From the NCBI GenBank assembly GCA_017305135.1, contig JAFKNA010000006.1, forward strand, positions 124,001 through 188,000: DNA of 64,000 bases, read 5' to 3'. The notes beneath the pieces were generated by a model. That model had not been told where the DNA came from. It did not search any database and saw only the letters and a list, made by a program, of their open reading frames with translations. The DNA is from Lysobacterales bacterium. Its GTDB lineage: Bacteria; Pseudomonadota; Gammaproteobacteria; Xanthomonadales; Rhodanobacteraceae. This document shows, piece by piece, positions 40,193 through 49,235 of the stretch. The position numbers and the translations under genes were made by a program. Within the stretch, counting starts at the first letter, position 1; the number at the start of each line of letters is the position of its first letter.

Positions 40193-41368
40193 TCAGGCCG
40201 AGATCGCGAGCCGCTCCGAGCGGTACACCAGCGCCGCGGCCAGCGCGGCGAGGAGCGCGATGGCAAGGCCGGCGACCAGGCACAGGGCAACCTCGACCGT
40301 GCCCACCGTCGCCCCGCGCAGGAGTTCGGTCACGCCGACCTGCTGCGCCAGCAGCGGCACCGCGTACATCCAGGCCTGCGGCTTCATCGGTGCCACGCTG
40401 AGCGCGATGGTCGGGATGATCGGCAGGAACATCAGCACCGAGAGATAGGTCTGCGCCTCGCGGAAGCTCTTGGCGAAGGCCGCCACCAGCGTCTGCAGGG
40501 ACGCCAGCAGCACCACCAGCGGCAGCATCAGCAGCAGGGTGGTGGTGGCGAAGCGCAAGCCGAGGTGGAAGTCCATGCCCAGCTTGTCGGCCGGCAGGAA
40601 GCGCCCGGCAACCGCGAAGGCGGCGATTGCCAGCAGCAGGCTGGCCAGCGAGAAGGCGCAGATCGCGCCGAGCTTGCCGACCAGGATGCGCCAGCGCGGC
40701 ACCGGATTGGCGAACAGCGGCTCCAGCGACTGGCGTTCGCGCTCGCCGGCGGTGAGATCGATGGCCAGGTACATGCCGCCGATGAAGATGGTCAGGATGA
40801 AGAAATACGGCAGCATGGAAAACAGCAGGCCGGCGCGCGACTGCGGCGTGGACTGGTCGCGGGAATCGAGCAGGACCGGCTGCACGAGGCCCGGCGCCAG
40901 GCCGCGCGCGACCAGGCGCTGCGCGGCGCGCTGCTGCGAGTATTGCCGGATCATCGTGCCGACGCGGGGCACCGGCGTGCTCGAGTCGCGCTGGGAGGAA
41001 TCGTAGTAGAGCTCGACCTGCGCCGGTTCGCCCTTCTCCCACGCCGCGCCGAATCCCTCGGGAATGCGCAGCACGGCGTCGGCTTCCTGGTTGAGCACGG
41101 TGGCGATCGGATCGGCCACCGGCGCCTGCGGTTCCAGGCCCATCTGCTTCAGCGCCTCGACCAGGTTCGGTGCGTGCTCGGCGCCGATCACCGGCACCTT
41201 GAGCGGCGCTTCGGCGCGACTGAACTCGCGGCCGATCGAGAGCTGCATGATCATCACCAGCAGCACGGGCCCGAGCAGCGGACCGATCAGGAGCGCGCTC
41301 ATCAGAGTGCGCCGGTCGCGCAGGTTCTCGCGGATTTCCTTCAGGAAGACCGCCACGGAAGCATTCAT
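40193..41368 (-). CDS. ABC-2 type exporter permease (NatB-like)
   Basis: A 391-residue membrane subunit. One N-terminal helix (LMSALLIGPLLGPVLLVMIM), a periplasmic domain of about 150 residues, then five helices (LPYFFILTIFIGGMYLAIDL, ICAFSLASLLLAIAAFAV and others). Conserved DLTAGERERQSLEPLFANP after the second helix is the NatB hallmark. NatAB of Bacillus exports sodium; the substrate here is unknown. The ATG overlaps the end of the ATPase gene, and it is the last gene of the Xre-hydrolase-ABC operon. Confidence 0.9.
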   Translation of the reverse strand: MNASVAVFLKEIRENLRDRRTLMSALLIGPLLGPVLLVMIMQLSIGREFSRAEAPLKVPVIGAEHAPNLVEALKQMGLEPQAPVADPIATVLNQEADAVLRIPEGFGAAWEKGEPAQVELYYDSSQRDSSTPVPRVGTMIRQYSQQRAAQRLVARGLAPGLVQPVLLDSRDQSTPQSRAGLLFSMLPYFFILTIFIGGMYLAIDLTAGERERQSLEPLFANPVPRWRILVGKLGAICAFSLASLLLAIAAFAVAGRFLPADKLGMDFHLGLRFATTTLLLMLPLVVLLASLQTLVAAFAKSFREAQTYLSVLMFLPIIPTIALSVAPMKPQAWMYAVPLLAQQVGVTELLRGATVGTVEVALCLVAGLAIALLAALAAALVYRSERLAISA

Positions 41369-42105
41369 GCCGCCAGTCCCTCCGCGCTGCCGATGATCGC
41401 CACGAAGGCGTCCTCGAGGTTGTCCCGGCCGGTCTGCGCGCGCAGCGCCGCCGGCGATTCGTCGGCCACCACCCGGCCGCGGGCGATGACCACGATGCGG
41501 TCGCACAGCATGGCGACCTCCTGCATGATGTGGCTGGAGAAGAGCACGCAGCGGCCCTCGGCCCTGAGCCTGCGCATGAACTCGCGCATGCCGCGGGTGG
41601 CCATCACGTCGAGGCCGTTGGTCGGCTCGTCGAGGATGACGTTGTTCGGGTCGTGCACCAGCGCGCGCGCGATCGCCGTCTTGACCCGCTGCCCCTGCGA
41701 GAAGCCTTCCGTCCGCCGCTCAAGGATGTCGCGCATGTCCAGCGCGTCCACCAGTGCTTCGCGTCGCGTCGCCAGGGTTGCGGGGTCGACGCCCTGCAGG
41801 TGCGCGAAATAGTCGATGTTCTCGCGCGCGGTGAGCCGCTTGTAGAGCCCGCGCGCATCCGGTAGCACGCCAAGGCGCCGGCGCACCACCAGCGGATCGG
41901 CCGCGGCGTCGGTGCCATCTACCAGCACCTGGCCGGAATCGGGCTTCATCAGCGTGTAGAGCATGCGCAGCGTCGTGGTCTTGCCGGCGCCATTGGGGCC
42001 CAGCAGGCCGGTGATCTCGCCATCGCGGGCGGTGAATGAAACGCCATCGACGGCCCTGACGCGGCCCCCGTCGAAGGCCTTGGAGAGGTTCTGGACCTCG
42101 ATCAT
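41365..42105 (-). CDS. ABC exporter ATPase (NatA-like)
   Basis: A 246-residue ATP-binding subunit. Walker A is GLLGPNGAGKTTTLRML (about residues 33-49), the signature is SQGQRVKTAIARAL (with SQGQ where SGGQ is usual), and Walker B is NVILDEPTNGLD. The switch histidine lies in FSSHIMQEV. It pairs with the overlapping permease gene. Its own start overlaps the stop of the secreted hydrolase gene (ATGA), so hydrolase and exporter are made together. Confidence 0.93.
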   Translation of the reverse strand: MIEVQNLSKAFDGGRVRAVDGVSFTARDGEITGLLGPNGAGKTTTLRMLYTLMKPDSGQVLVDGTDAAADPLVVRRRLGVLPDARGLYKRLTARENIDYFAHLQGVDPATLATRREALVDALDMRDILERRTEGFSQGQRVKTAIARALVHDPNNVILDEPTNGLDVMATRGMREFMRRLRAEGRCVLFSSHIMQEVAMLCDRIVVIARGRVVADESPAALRAQTGRDNLEDAFVAIIGSAEGLAA

Positions 42106-43694
42106 GGCGCGGCTCCGTTGAAGTTGATGAAGGCCGGCGTCGGCCCCAGCCGATCCAGGCAGGAGGCATCGAGGCCGGCAGGGTCGTTCCTGGCGATGAA
42201 CTCGTCGATCAGATGCGGCGTGCAGCCGCGCGCGAAGAGCGCATGGCCCTGTCCCTTCAGGGTGAGATGGCGGCCATTGGCGAGGCCGAGCATGATCACG
42301 TCGCCGTAGGCGGGCGGGGTGACCGGATCGAGCTCGCCGGACAGGACCAGCACCGGTTTCGCGGTGCTGAGCGGCTCGTGGAAATCGGCCGGCCGGGCGC
42401 CGTGCGGCCACACCTCGCATTGGGCGAGGATCGCCTCGACGAGCTGGTTGCCGAGCAGGGTGTCGGCGTCCTCGGGCCGGGGTTCCAGCCGGTCGGCATC
42501 CTCGCTGCAGATGACGCTCATCGACATGCCGTTGTTCATGTCGTCGAGCAGGTCGCCGCTCATCAGCTTCGCCTGCGCCAGCAGCGGCCCGGGATCGCCG
42601 GCCGCGGCGATGTCGAGGGTGAGCGGCAGCAGGGCGGCGGTCTCGGGCGTATAGGCGTAGATGCGCGCGACCATGGCCAGCGTCGCCGGGCCGAGCACCT
42701 GTTCCGCCTCCTCGAAGGATTGCGGATCGCGGAACTTCACGCGTCGCGATTCGGTGGCGAGCGTGGCTTTCAGCGCGCGTAGCGTTTCCTTCGGGTCGCC
42801 GAAGCGCGCCTTGCAGGCGGGGGTCGCGGTGCAGGCCGCGAACTGGCGATCGAGCGCGGACTCCAGGTTGCGCGCGAAATCCTCGCCGAGGATCGCCTGG
42901 TTGGGCACCGGCGAATCCAGCACCGTGCTGCGCACGCCATCGGGGTGGCGCATCAGGTACTGCTGCGCCATGCGCGTGCCGTAGGAAACGCCGAGGACGT
43001 TGAACTGCGGCGAGTCGAGCGCGCGGCGCACGTCTTCCAGATCCTCGGCGGCGACGGTCGTGGTGTAGTAGCGCGGATCGGCCTCCTTGCGCACCTCGTC
43101 GAGGCAGCGGCGGGTCCATGCGCGGATCGCGCCGGCGTCGAGATCCGCGGCGTCGGCCTGCTCCGCCCGCGCGATCTTTTCCGTTTCGGGGCAGGACAGC
43201 GGATGCGAGCCGCCGGTGCCGCGCTGGTCGAGCAGCACGACGTGGCGATGCTTCAGGATGGAGCGATACCAGGCGGTGTTGGCGAAGGATTCCGTCGCCG
43301 CCTGGCCGGGGCCGCCGGCCAGCATCAGCACCATGTCCTTCTTTGCCGCGTCGCCGGCGTCGCTGCGGATCACCGCGAGCTTCAGCCTGATGCGCCGCCC
43401 GCTGGGATCGGCACGGTTCTCCGGCACCTCGAATGCGTTGCACCAGGCAGCCGTGCTGGCGCCGGAAAGGCGCGTCTGGAGTTCGCAGGCCTCGAAGGTC
43501 AGGCTGCCGAGTCGCCACGTGCGCGGTGCCGGCGCGGCGGCCGGGGTCTCGCGGGTCGGCGCCGTGGTAGGGGGCAATTCGGCCCCCTCCGGCACGGCTG
43601 CCTGCGCTACCGGCAGCAGGAAGGTTCCGGCCAGGATTGCCGCCAGCATGGCAGCCAGGGGCAGGCGCGGAACGGCATCGGTGCGTCGGATCAT
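42102..43694 (-). CDS. secreted alpha/beta hydrolase with TAP-like C-terminal domain
   Basis: A 530-residue exported hydrolase, similar to SlpD/tripeptidyl-aminopeptidase-type enzymes. Signal peptide (LAAMLAAILAGTFLLPVAQA), fold start VMLAGGPGQAATESF, HVVLLDQRGTGGS, nucleophile Ser237 in NVLGVSYGTRMAQQYL, an acidic residue in LSGELDPVTPPAYG and the histidine in TLKGQGHALFARGC. C-terminal cysteines suggest a disulfide. Substrate unknown; peptides are likely for the family. It follows the Xre gene by 7 bases and overlaps the ABC ATPase gene. Confidence 0.9.
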   Translation of the reverse strand: MIRRTDAVPRLPLAAMLAAILAGTFLLPVAQAAVPEGAELPPTTAPTRETPAAAPAPRTWRLGSLTFEACELQTRLSGASTAAWCNAFEVPENRADPSGRRIRLKLAVIRSDAGDAAKKDMVLMLAGGPGQAATESFANTAWYRSILKHRHVVLLDQRGTGGSHPLSCPETEKIARAEQADAADLDAGAIRAWTRRCLDEVRKEADPRYYTTTVAAEDLEDVRRALDSPQFNVLGVSYGTRMAQQYLMRHPDGVRSTVLDSPVPNQAILGEDFARNLESALDRQFAACTATPACKARFGDPKETLRALKATLATESRRVKFRDPQSFEEAEQVLGPATLAMVARIYAYTPETAALLPLTLDIAAAGDPGPLLAQAKLMSGDLLDDMNNGMSMSVICSEDADRLEPRPEDADTLLGNQLVEAILAQCEVWPHGARPADFHEPLSTAKPVLVLSGELDPVTPPAYGDVIMLGLANGRHLTLKGQGHALFARGCTPHLIDEFIARNDPAGLDASCLDRLGPTPAFINFNGAAP

Positions 43695-43701
43695 GGCTCG
43701 A

Positions 43702-43899
43702 TCACTCCTCGTCGGGGTGGAAGATGTCTTCGATCGGCTGCCCGAACAGGCGCGCGATCCTGAATGCGAGCGGCAGGCTCGGGTCGTACTTGCCGGTCTC
43801 GATGGCGTTCACCGTCTGCCGCGAGACGTCGAGGCGCTCGGCGAGGTCGCCCTGCGACCAGCCGGATTCCGCGCGCAACTCGCGCAGGCGGTTCCTCAT
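43702..43899 (-). CDS. small Xre-family HTH regulator
   Basis: A 65-residue protein that is almost only a Cro/CI-type helix-turn-helix ([38 protein letters not shown]) and a short C-terminal [14 protein letters not shown]. It belongs to the compact regulator type that often lies beside a small membrane protein gene. It is placed between the membrane protein and the hydrolase. It is the best candidate to bind the two palindromes at the operon promoter, giving self-repression; this is inference. Confidence 0.92.
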   Translation of the reverse strand: MRNRLRELRAESGWSQGDLAERLDVSRQTVNAIETGKYDPSLPLAFRIARLFGQPIEDIFHPDEE

Positions 43900-43928
43900 C
43901 GCCGGTCATCCGCGGTCGCGAGGGCCAT

Positions 43929-44546
43929 TCACCCGCCCCGCATGCGCCGTTTCAGCCACATGGTGACGAAGCCGTAGACCCAAGCCAGCACCGGGAACAC
44001 CCACAGCAGGATGCTGCCGTCGAGGTGCAGCACCCGGGCCGCCACCAGAAAGCCGAGCGCCATCGACAACACGGAAACCACGCCGGCCGACACTGCCAGC
44101 GCCTGCAGGTGCAGGCGCTGCATCATCTCGTCGCTCTGCAGCACCAGGCGCGTCATGGCCCACACCAGCCAGGCCACCGGCAGGGCCGGCGAGACCGCCA
44201 CCAGAGCGCGCAGCCAGCCGAGCTGCAGGCTGCGCGCATGGCCCCAGAGCAGGATCACCAGCACGAAATAGACCGGCATGGCGAGGCTGAACTCGCGCGT
44301 GAAGCGGCGTTCGGCGCGGGTCATCGGCCCGTCGCGATGGGCGCACACCGCGCGGCTGCCGTAGCCGATCATCGGGATCGCCAGCGACATCGCGATCACG
44401 CCGGCGATGCTGTTCAAGAGGCCGCCCTGCAGCGCCCAGCCGGCGCCGGCGGCCAGCACCAGGTAGCCCAGCGCGGCGAACAGCAGGCGCTGGCGCCGCG
44501 ACCAGTTTTCCAGCGAGGTGAGGCGATATCCGCCGCGTTTTTCCAT
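43929..44546 (-). CDS. multi-pass membrane protein of the Xre operon
   Basis: I do not recognise a named family for this 205-residue protein. It has about six hydrophobic segments in three hairpins ([98 protein letters not shown]), a basic N-terminus and a basic end KRRMRGG. Such proteins paired with a small Xre regulator are common and may sense membrane state or modulate the regulator. First gene of the five-gene leftward operon. Confidence 0.8.
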   Translation of the reverse strand: MEKRGGYRLTSLENWSRRQRLLFAALGYLVLAAGAGWALQGGLLNSIAGVIAMSLAIPMIGYGSRAVCAHRDGPMTRAERRFTREFSLAMPVYFVLVILLWGHARSLQLGWLRALVAVSPALPVAWLVWAMTRLVLQSDEMMQRLHLQALAVSAGVVSVLSMALGFLVAARVLHLDGSILLWVFPVLAWVYGFVTMWLKRRMRGG

Positions 44547-44556
44547 GGGTCGCTGC

Positions 44557-44618
44557 TGTCAAGTAAGCTTGACAGTAAGATACGGCGCCGCACCGCGGCA
44601 TGTCAAGCGAGCTTTACA
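44557..44618 (-). promoter_or_regulatory. promoter bracketed by two operator palindromes
   Basis: Reading leftward, TTGACA (-35) and TATCTT (-10) are 18 bases apart. TGTCAAG-TAAG-CTTGACA (44557-44574) is a perfect 7-bp inverted repeat just after the -10. TGTCAAG-CGAG-CTTTACA (44601-44618) differs in one base and its near arm is the -35 box itself. Centres are 44 bases apart, about four helical turns. The layout suits cooperative repression, most likely by the operon's own Xre protein. Confidence 0.8.
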
Positions 44619-44668
44619 GTCCACGCGGAGCCGGGTGCCTGGCTTCGCGCGAGTGCCCGCCAGATGGG

Positions 44669-44690
44669 TCGCGACCACGGTCGCTCCTAT
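44669..44690. repeat. REP element before mutL
   Basis: TCGCGACCACGGTCGCTCCTAT is an inverted copy of the REP family, in the gap between the Xre operon promoter and mutL. Confidence 0.7.
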
Positions 44691-44804
44691 AGGGGCGCGG
44701 CCTGCGGCAGCATCGTCTGGTGCTGCCTGCCGGCGCTCGATGGCCCATCGCCGGTGCCGGCGCACGCAGCCGCTATGATGGGGAGCCGCCGTCCGTCGCC
44801 CGCC

Positions 44805-46613
44805 ATGTCCCGCATCCATCCGCTGCCGCCCGAACTCGTCAACCAGATCGCCGCCGGCGAGGTGATCGAGCGCCCCGCCTCGGTGGTCAAGGAACTGGTG
44901 GAGAACAGTCTCGACGCCGGCGCACGGCGCATCGAGATCGACATCGGGCAGGGTGGCGCGAGGCTGATGCGCGTGCGCGACGATGGCGCCGGCATCGCCG
45001 CCGCCGACCTGCCGCTGGCGGTGTCGGCGCACGCCACCAGCAAGATCGCGAGCTTCGAGGACCTCGAGCGCGTCGGCACGCTCGGCTTCCGCGGCGAGGC
45101 ACTGCCGTCGATAGCGTCCGTGTCGCGTTTCGCGCTGATCTCGCGCGCGTCCGGCGAGGACGCCGCCTGGCGCATCGAAGTGGATGGCGGCAAGCCGCGT
45201 GCCACCGCGCCGGCGCAGCACCCGCAGGGCACCGCGGTGGAAGTCCGCGACCTCTTCTACAATCTGCCGGCGCGGCGCAAGTTCCTGCGCGCCGAGCGCA
45301 CCGAATTCGGGCACATCGACGAACTGGTGAAATCCATCGCACTGGCGCATGCCGGGGTGGAGTTCCGCCTGTCGCACAACGGCAAGGCGCTGCGCATGCT
45401 GAAGCCGGTCCGCGACGCCGCCGGCCGCGTGGCGCGGGTCGCCGACGTGCTCGGCGCGGAGTTCACCGCGCACAGCCTGCGCCTCGAGCACGCGGCGGCC
45501 GGTCTTTCCCTGCACGGCTGGGTGGGCCTGCCGACCGCCTCGCGCGCCCAGGCCGACCAGCAGTACTTCCATGTCAACGGGCGCCTGGTGCGTGACCGGC
45601 TGGTCGCCCACGCGGTGCGCCAGGCCTATGCGGACGTGCTGTTCCATGGCCGCCATCCGGCCTTCGTGCTGTTCCTCGACCTCGATCCCGTGCTGGTCGA
45701 CGTCAACGTGCACCCGGCCAAGCACGAGGTGCGCTTCCGCGAGGGACGCCTGGTGCACGACTTCCTGTACCGCACGCTCAACCAGGCATTGGCGGGGGCG
45801 CGCGCAGGCGCGCAGGCCGTGCCGTCGCCCGACGTCGGCGCAGGCGGCGAGTCCCTGTCGGCCAGCGTTCCGGCAGCGGCGCCGGCGCCGTGGCGGCAGG
45901 GCGGCCTCGGCCTTCGAGTCGGCGAGCCGCTGGCCGACTATGCCGCCCTGCTGGGGCGGGGTCTCGCCGCAGGACAGGCCGACACGGCCGCGTCCGTGGC
46001 GGACGCAGATCGCAGTGGTGGCGCCGAGGTGCCGCCGCTTGGCTTTGCGCTGGCGCAGCTCCACGGCATCTACGTGCTGGCCGAGAACACGCATGGGCTG
46101 GTGCTGGTGGACATGCACGCCGCGCACGAGCGCATCACCTACGAAAGGCTCAAGCGGGCCCGCGAGGGCGCGGGCATCCGCACGCAGTGGCTGCTGGTGC
46201 CTTTGGCCCTCAACCTCAGCGAGCGCGAGGCGGCGGCGGCCGAGGAGCACGCAGCGGCACTTGCCGCGCTCGGCTTCGATATCAGCCGCAGCGGGCCGCA
46301 GGCGGTCACCGTGCGCTCGATCCCGGCGCTCCTGGACGGCGCCGACGTGCCGCAGCTCGTGCGCGACGTGATCGCCGACCTGTGCAGCCACGGCAACAGC
46401 CGCCGCATCGAGGAGCACGCCAACGAGATCCTCGCCACCATGGCCTGCCACGGTTCGGTGCGCGCCAACCGGCGCCTGGGGCTCGCCGAGATGAACGCCC
46501 TGTTGCGCGACATGGAGGAGACGGAGCGCTCCGGCCAGTGCAATCATGGGCGCCCGACCTGGGTCCAGCTCGCCGTCCCCGAACTGGACCGCCTTTTCCT
46601 GCGCGGCCGCTGA
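44805..46613 (+). CDS. mutL: DNA mismatch repair protein MutL
   Basis: A 602-residue MutL. The GHKL ATPase part shows [43 protein letters not shown] and [15 protein letters not shown]; a transducer domain and a variable linker follow. The C-terminal domain has D436-M-H-A-x2-E442-x4-E447 ([12 protein letters not shown]) plus [12 protein letters not shown] and CNHGRPT, the metal-site motifs of nicking MutL proteins. It therefore is probably an endonuclease itself, as in bacteria without MutH. ATG at 44805 fits the family; a much longer frame upstream is a shadow of other genes. Confidence 0.96.
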   Translation: MSRIHPLPPELVNQIAAGEVIERPASVVKELVENSLDAGARRIEIDIGQGGARLMRVRDDGAGIAAADLPLAVSAHATSKIASFEDLERVGTLGFRGEALPSIASVSRFALISRASGEDAAWRIEVDGGKPRATAPAQHPQGTAVEVRDLFYNLPARRKFLRAERTEFGHIDELVKSIALAHAGVEFRLSHNGKALRMLKPVRDAAGRVARVADVLGAEFTAHSLRLEHAAAGLSLHGWVGLPTASRAQADQQYFHVNGRLVRDRLVAHAVRQAYADVLFHGRHPAFVLFLDLDPVLVDVNVHPAKHEVRFREGRLVHDFLYRTLNQALAGARAGAQAVPSPDVGAGGESLSASVPAAAPAPWRQGGLGLRVGEPLADYAALLGRGLAAGQADTAASVADADRSGGAEVPPLGFALAQLHGIYVLAENTHGLVLVDMHAAHERITYERLKRAREGAGIRTQWLLVPLALNLSEREAAAAEEHAAALAALGFDISRSGPQAVTVRSIPALLDGADVPQLVRDVIADLCSHGNSRRIEEHANEILATMACHGSVRANRRLGLAEMNALLRDMEETERSGQCNHGRPTWVQLAVPELDRLFLRGR

Positions 46614-46626
46614 CGCCACTCACGAC

Positions 46627-47532
46627 ATGCCCAAGATTCCCGCCCTGCTGTCCGCCCTCCTCGCCGGAGTCCTCGCCATGCCTGCCTGCGCCGAGCGTCC
46701 TTCTTCGTCCGACCATGCCTCCGAGGTCGAGGCCTGGCGTGCCGGGCGCCTCGCGCGCCTCACCGCGCCGGACGGCTGGTTGAGCCTGGTCGGCCTGCAC
46801 TGGCTGCGCGAAGGCCGCAACACCATCGGCAGCGGCGCGGACAACGACATCGTGATCGAAGGCACGCCTTCGCACCTCGGCAGCGTCGAGCTCACCGGCG
46901 GTCAGGCGCGCCTTGAACTCGATCCGGCTGCGCGCGAGGCACGCATCGAAGGCGGCGGGCAGCGCTCGGCCACCCTGCTGGACGACTCGCACGAGAAGCC
47001 GACGATCGTCGTCTCCGGCACGACGCGCTTCTACCTCATCGAGCGCAATGGCCGGCACGGGCTGCGGGTCAAGGACAGCCACGCGAAGGCGCGAACGGAC
47101 TTCGCCGGCATCGACAGCTTCCCGATCGACCCCGCCTGGCGCATCGAGGCCAAATGGGTGACCTTCGATCCGCCACATACGCTCGAGGTGCCCAACGTGC
47201 TCGGTCAGGTGGATCGCTTCCCGGTGCCCGGCAAGGCCGTCTTCGAGCGCGATGGCAGGACGTTCGAGCTCCTCCCTGTGCTGGAGGAGCCGGACGCCAC
47301 CGAGCTTTTCCTGATCTTCGCCGATCGCACCAGCGGCAGGGACACCTACGGCGCGGGGCGCTTCCTCTATGCACCGATGCCCACGGATGGCCGCATCGTG
47401 CTCGACTTCAACAAGGCCTACAACCCGCCGTGCGCGTTCACGCCCTACGCGACATGTCCGCTGGCGCCGCCGGAGAACCGCCTCGACCTCGAGGTCACGG
47501 CCGGCGAACGGAAGTATCGCGGCGGGCACTGA
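46627..47532 (+). CDS. DUF1684 exported protein
   Basis: A 301-residue exported protein of the DUF1684 family, function unknown. A signal peptide (residues 1-22, MPKIPALLSALLAGVLAMPA) may end at a cysteine but the lipobox is poor. The mature part starts with EVEAWRAGRLARLTAPDGWL and has an FHA-like middle with LREGRNTIGSGADNDIVI. The signature DFNKAYNPPCAFTPYATCPL with APPENRLDLEV lies near the C-terminus. 13 bases after mutL on the same strand. No catalytic residues are established for the family. Confidence 0.85.
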   Translation: MPKIPALLSALLAGVLAMPACAERPSSSDHASEVEAWRAGRLARLTAPDGWLSLVGLHWLREGRNTIGSGADNDIVIEGTPSHLGSVELTGGQARLELDPAAREARIEGGGQRSATLLDDSHEKPTIVVSGTTRFYLIERNGRHGLRVKDSHAKARTDFAGIDSFPIDPAWRIEAKWVTFDPPHTLEVPNVLGQVDRFPVPGKAVFERDGRTFELLPVLEEPDATELFLIFADRTSGRDTYGAGRFLYAPMPTDGRIVLDFNKAYNPPCAFTPYATCPLAPPENRLDLEVTAGERKYRGGH

Positions 47533-47706
47533 CCGGATCGCCCGCAGCGGGCGATCCACTGCGCGTGCACGCGGCGGCGAACTTTCCGCCCGCGCCGCGT
47601 TCCCATTGCAGTCTGTTTCGGAGCCCGCCGCGGCTCAGGTAGACTAGCGCGCTTTGCGGCCGGCATCCGTACGGCCCGAGCCCATTCCACCCCGGAGGCA
47701 ATTCGC

Positions 47707-48357
47707 ATGAAGTTTGGTTGGACTATCGCCCTTGCGGCGCTGCTGGTGGCGGGGTCCGCCTCCGCGCAGGACACCACCTCGGAGAAGGGCAAGCTCTCCT
47801 ACGCAATCGGCTACCAGATCGGCGGTGGCCTGACCGAGCGCAACATGGAGATCGACATCAACACCGTCGTGCGCGCGATCCAGGATGCCTACGCCAAGAA
47901 GGCTCCGGCCGTGCCCGAGGCGCAGATGCGCGACGCCATGGCCAAGCTCGACCAGAAGATGAAGGCCGAGTCCGACAAGGCGCTGGCGGACAACAAGCGC
48001 GAAGCCGACGTGTTCATGGCTTCCAACCGCTCCAAGAAAGGCGTGGTCGCGCTGCCGAGCGGCGTCCAGTACCGCGCCATCGACGAGGGCAGTGGCCGCC
48101 AGATCGGGCCGTCGAGCGAGGTGACCTTCCACGTGCGCCTCTCGCTCACCAGCGGCCGCGAGATCCGCAGCTCCTTCGTCGGCGAGCCGATCAAGGCCAA
48201 GGTTTCCGACATGGCGGGCATGTTCGGCAGCGCCGTGCTCCCTGAGGTGATCCAACGCATGAAGGGCGGCGACCACTGGATGATCTGGCTGCCACCCGAG
48301 GCCGCCACCGGCAACCAGGTGTTCGTCTGGGAAATCAAGATCGTCGACGTGAAATAG
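47707..48357 (+). CDS. FKBP-type isomerase-like exported protein, degenerate active domain
   Basis: A 216-residue exported protein of the MIP/FkpA type. Signal peptide MKFGWTIALAALLVAGSASA, the helical FKBP_N dimer domain (KLSYAIGYQIGGGLTERN, DINTVVRAIQDAYAKKAP, repeated KLDQKMKAESDKALADNK) and a C-terminal FKBP fold (SGVQYRAIDEGSGRQIG). The isomerase core is altered: the usual V-H-Y strand reads VTFHVRLSLTSGREI and the V-I-x-G-W segment is not recognisable, so it may be a chaperone without isomerase activity. A TAGACT box upstream (47640-47645) could be part of the promoter. Confidence 0.85.
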   Translation: MKFGWTIALAALLVAGSASAQDTTSEKGKLSYAIGYQIGGGLTERNMEIDINTVVRAIQDAYAKKAPAVPEAQMRDAMAKLDQKMKAESDKALADNKREADVFMASNRSKKGVVALPSGVQYRAIDEGSGRQIGPSSEVTFHVRLSLTSGREIRSSFVGEPIKAKVSDMAGMFGSAVLPEVIQRMKGGDHWMIWLPPEAATGNQVFVWEIKIVDVK

Positions 48358-48432
48358 TCTGTCTGTCGGGCAGGTCGGGGCTACGGCCCCGGCGCCTTGA
48401 GGGGAGCGTCTTCCGCCCGCATCATGGGCACG

Positions 48433-48618
48433 ATGAGTCCTTCCACCGTTCCCATCCTGAGTCCCTGCACCGGCATCTGCCATCTCGACGACGCGGGCCT
48501 GTGCGAGGGCTGCCGCCGCACGGGCGGGGAGATCGCGGCGTGGTCCTCGATGGACGACGAGGAACGCCGGCGCATCATGGACGAGGTGCTGCCGCGGCGC
48601 GGATCCGATCCGCGGTGA
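48433..48618 (+). CDS. DUF1289 small cysteine-rich protein
   Basis: A 61-residue protein with the DUF1289 pattern SPCTGICHLDDAGLCEGCRR followed by T-x2-EIAAWSSMDDEERRRIM. Four cysteines are likely to bind a metal or Fe-S cluster. Function unknown. Two ATG codons (48424 and 48433) are possible; the second gives the usual short N-terminus. Its stop overlaps the GTG start of the Nudix gene, so the two are coupled. Confidence 0.85.
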   Translation: MSPSTVPILSPCTGICHLDDAGLCEGCRRTGGEIAAWSSMDDEERRRIMDEVLPRRGSDPR

Positions 48619-49235
48619 ACGCCGCGGAGCCCGCCAGCGGCCGCCTGCGCCAGGCGGTGCGCCCGCTGGACGACCCGCCGGCGCCGCCCGGCTGGAACCT
48701 CGAGGCGATCGCCGATGGCCTTGATCCCGCGGTTCCGCAGCGTCCGGCAGCGGTGCTGGTGCCCTTCGTGCAGCGCGCCGACGCGCTGTCGCTGCTGTTC
48801 ACCCGCCGCCATCCGCACCTGCGCCAGCATGCCGGAGAGGTGAGCTTCCCGGGCGGCGGTGCCGACGAGGGCGACAGCAACGCGATCGTGACGGCGGTTC
48901 GCGAAACCGGCGAGGAGACCGGCATCCAGCCCGCGCTGATCGAGCCCTTCGGCTATCTCGATTGCCTGGACACCATTTCCGGCTACTGCGTCACCCCGGT
49001 CGCGGCCTTCGTGCGCGGCGACTATTCCCTGCGCCTGCAGCCCGACGAGGTCGACGAGGTGTTCGAGGTTCCGCTCGGTTTCATCCTCGCGCGCGGAAAC
49101 TGGCGGCGCGAGGAAATCCGCTGGCAGGGCCGCCCGCGCGAGATCTTCGCACTGGACTGGCAGGCCCGCCGCGTCTGGGGCGCCACCGCCGCCATCCTCA
49201 TGAACCTGCTCGAGCGCCTGGAGCGCACGCCATGA
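48615..49235 (+). CDS. Nudix hydrolase, CoA pyrophosphatase type (NudL-like)
   Basis: A 206-residue Nudix enzyme. The CoA-specific leader VLVPFVQRADALSLLFTRR and LRQHAGEVSFPGGGADEGD come before the Nudix box, which ends in AVRETGEETGI with the metal-binding glutamates. The family splits CoA to phosphopantetheine and adenosine diphosphate. The start is GTG, overlapping the DUF1289 stop (GTGA), and the stop overlaps sseA. No ATG gives a sensible start. Confidence 0.9.
   Translation: MNAAEPASGRLRQAVRPLDDPPAPPGWNLEAIADGLDPAVPQRPAAVLVPFVQRADALSLLFTRRHPHLRQHAGEVSFPGGGADEGDSNAIVTAVRETGEETGIQPALIEPFGYLDCLDTISGYCVTPVAAFVRGDYSLRLQPDEVDEVFEVPLGFILARGNWRREEIRWQGRPREIFALDWQARRVWGATAAILMNLLERLERTP

Noticed and set aside
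43764-44804. Long upstream extension of mutL
   Set aside because: MutL homology begins at the ATG at 44805. The extension is antisense to the Xre gene and membrane protein and crosses the promoter and REP.
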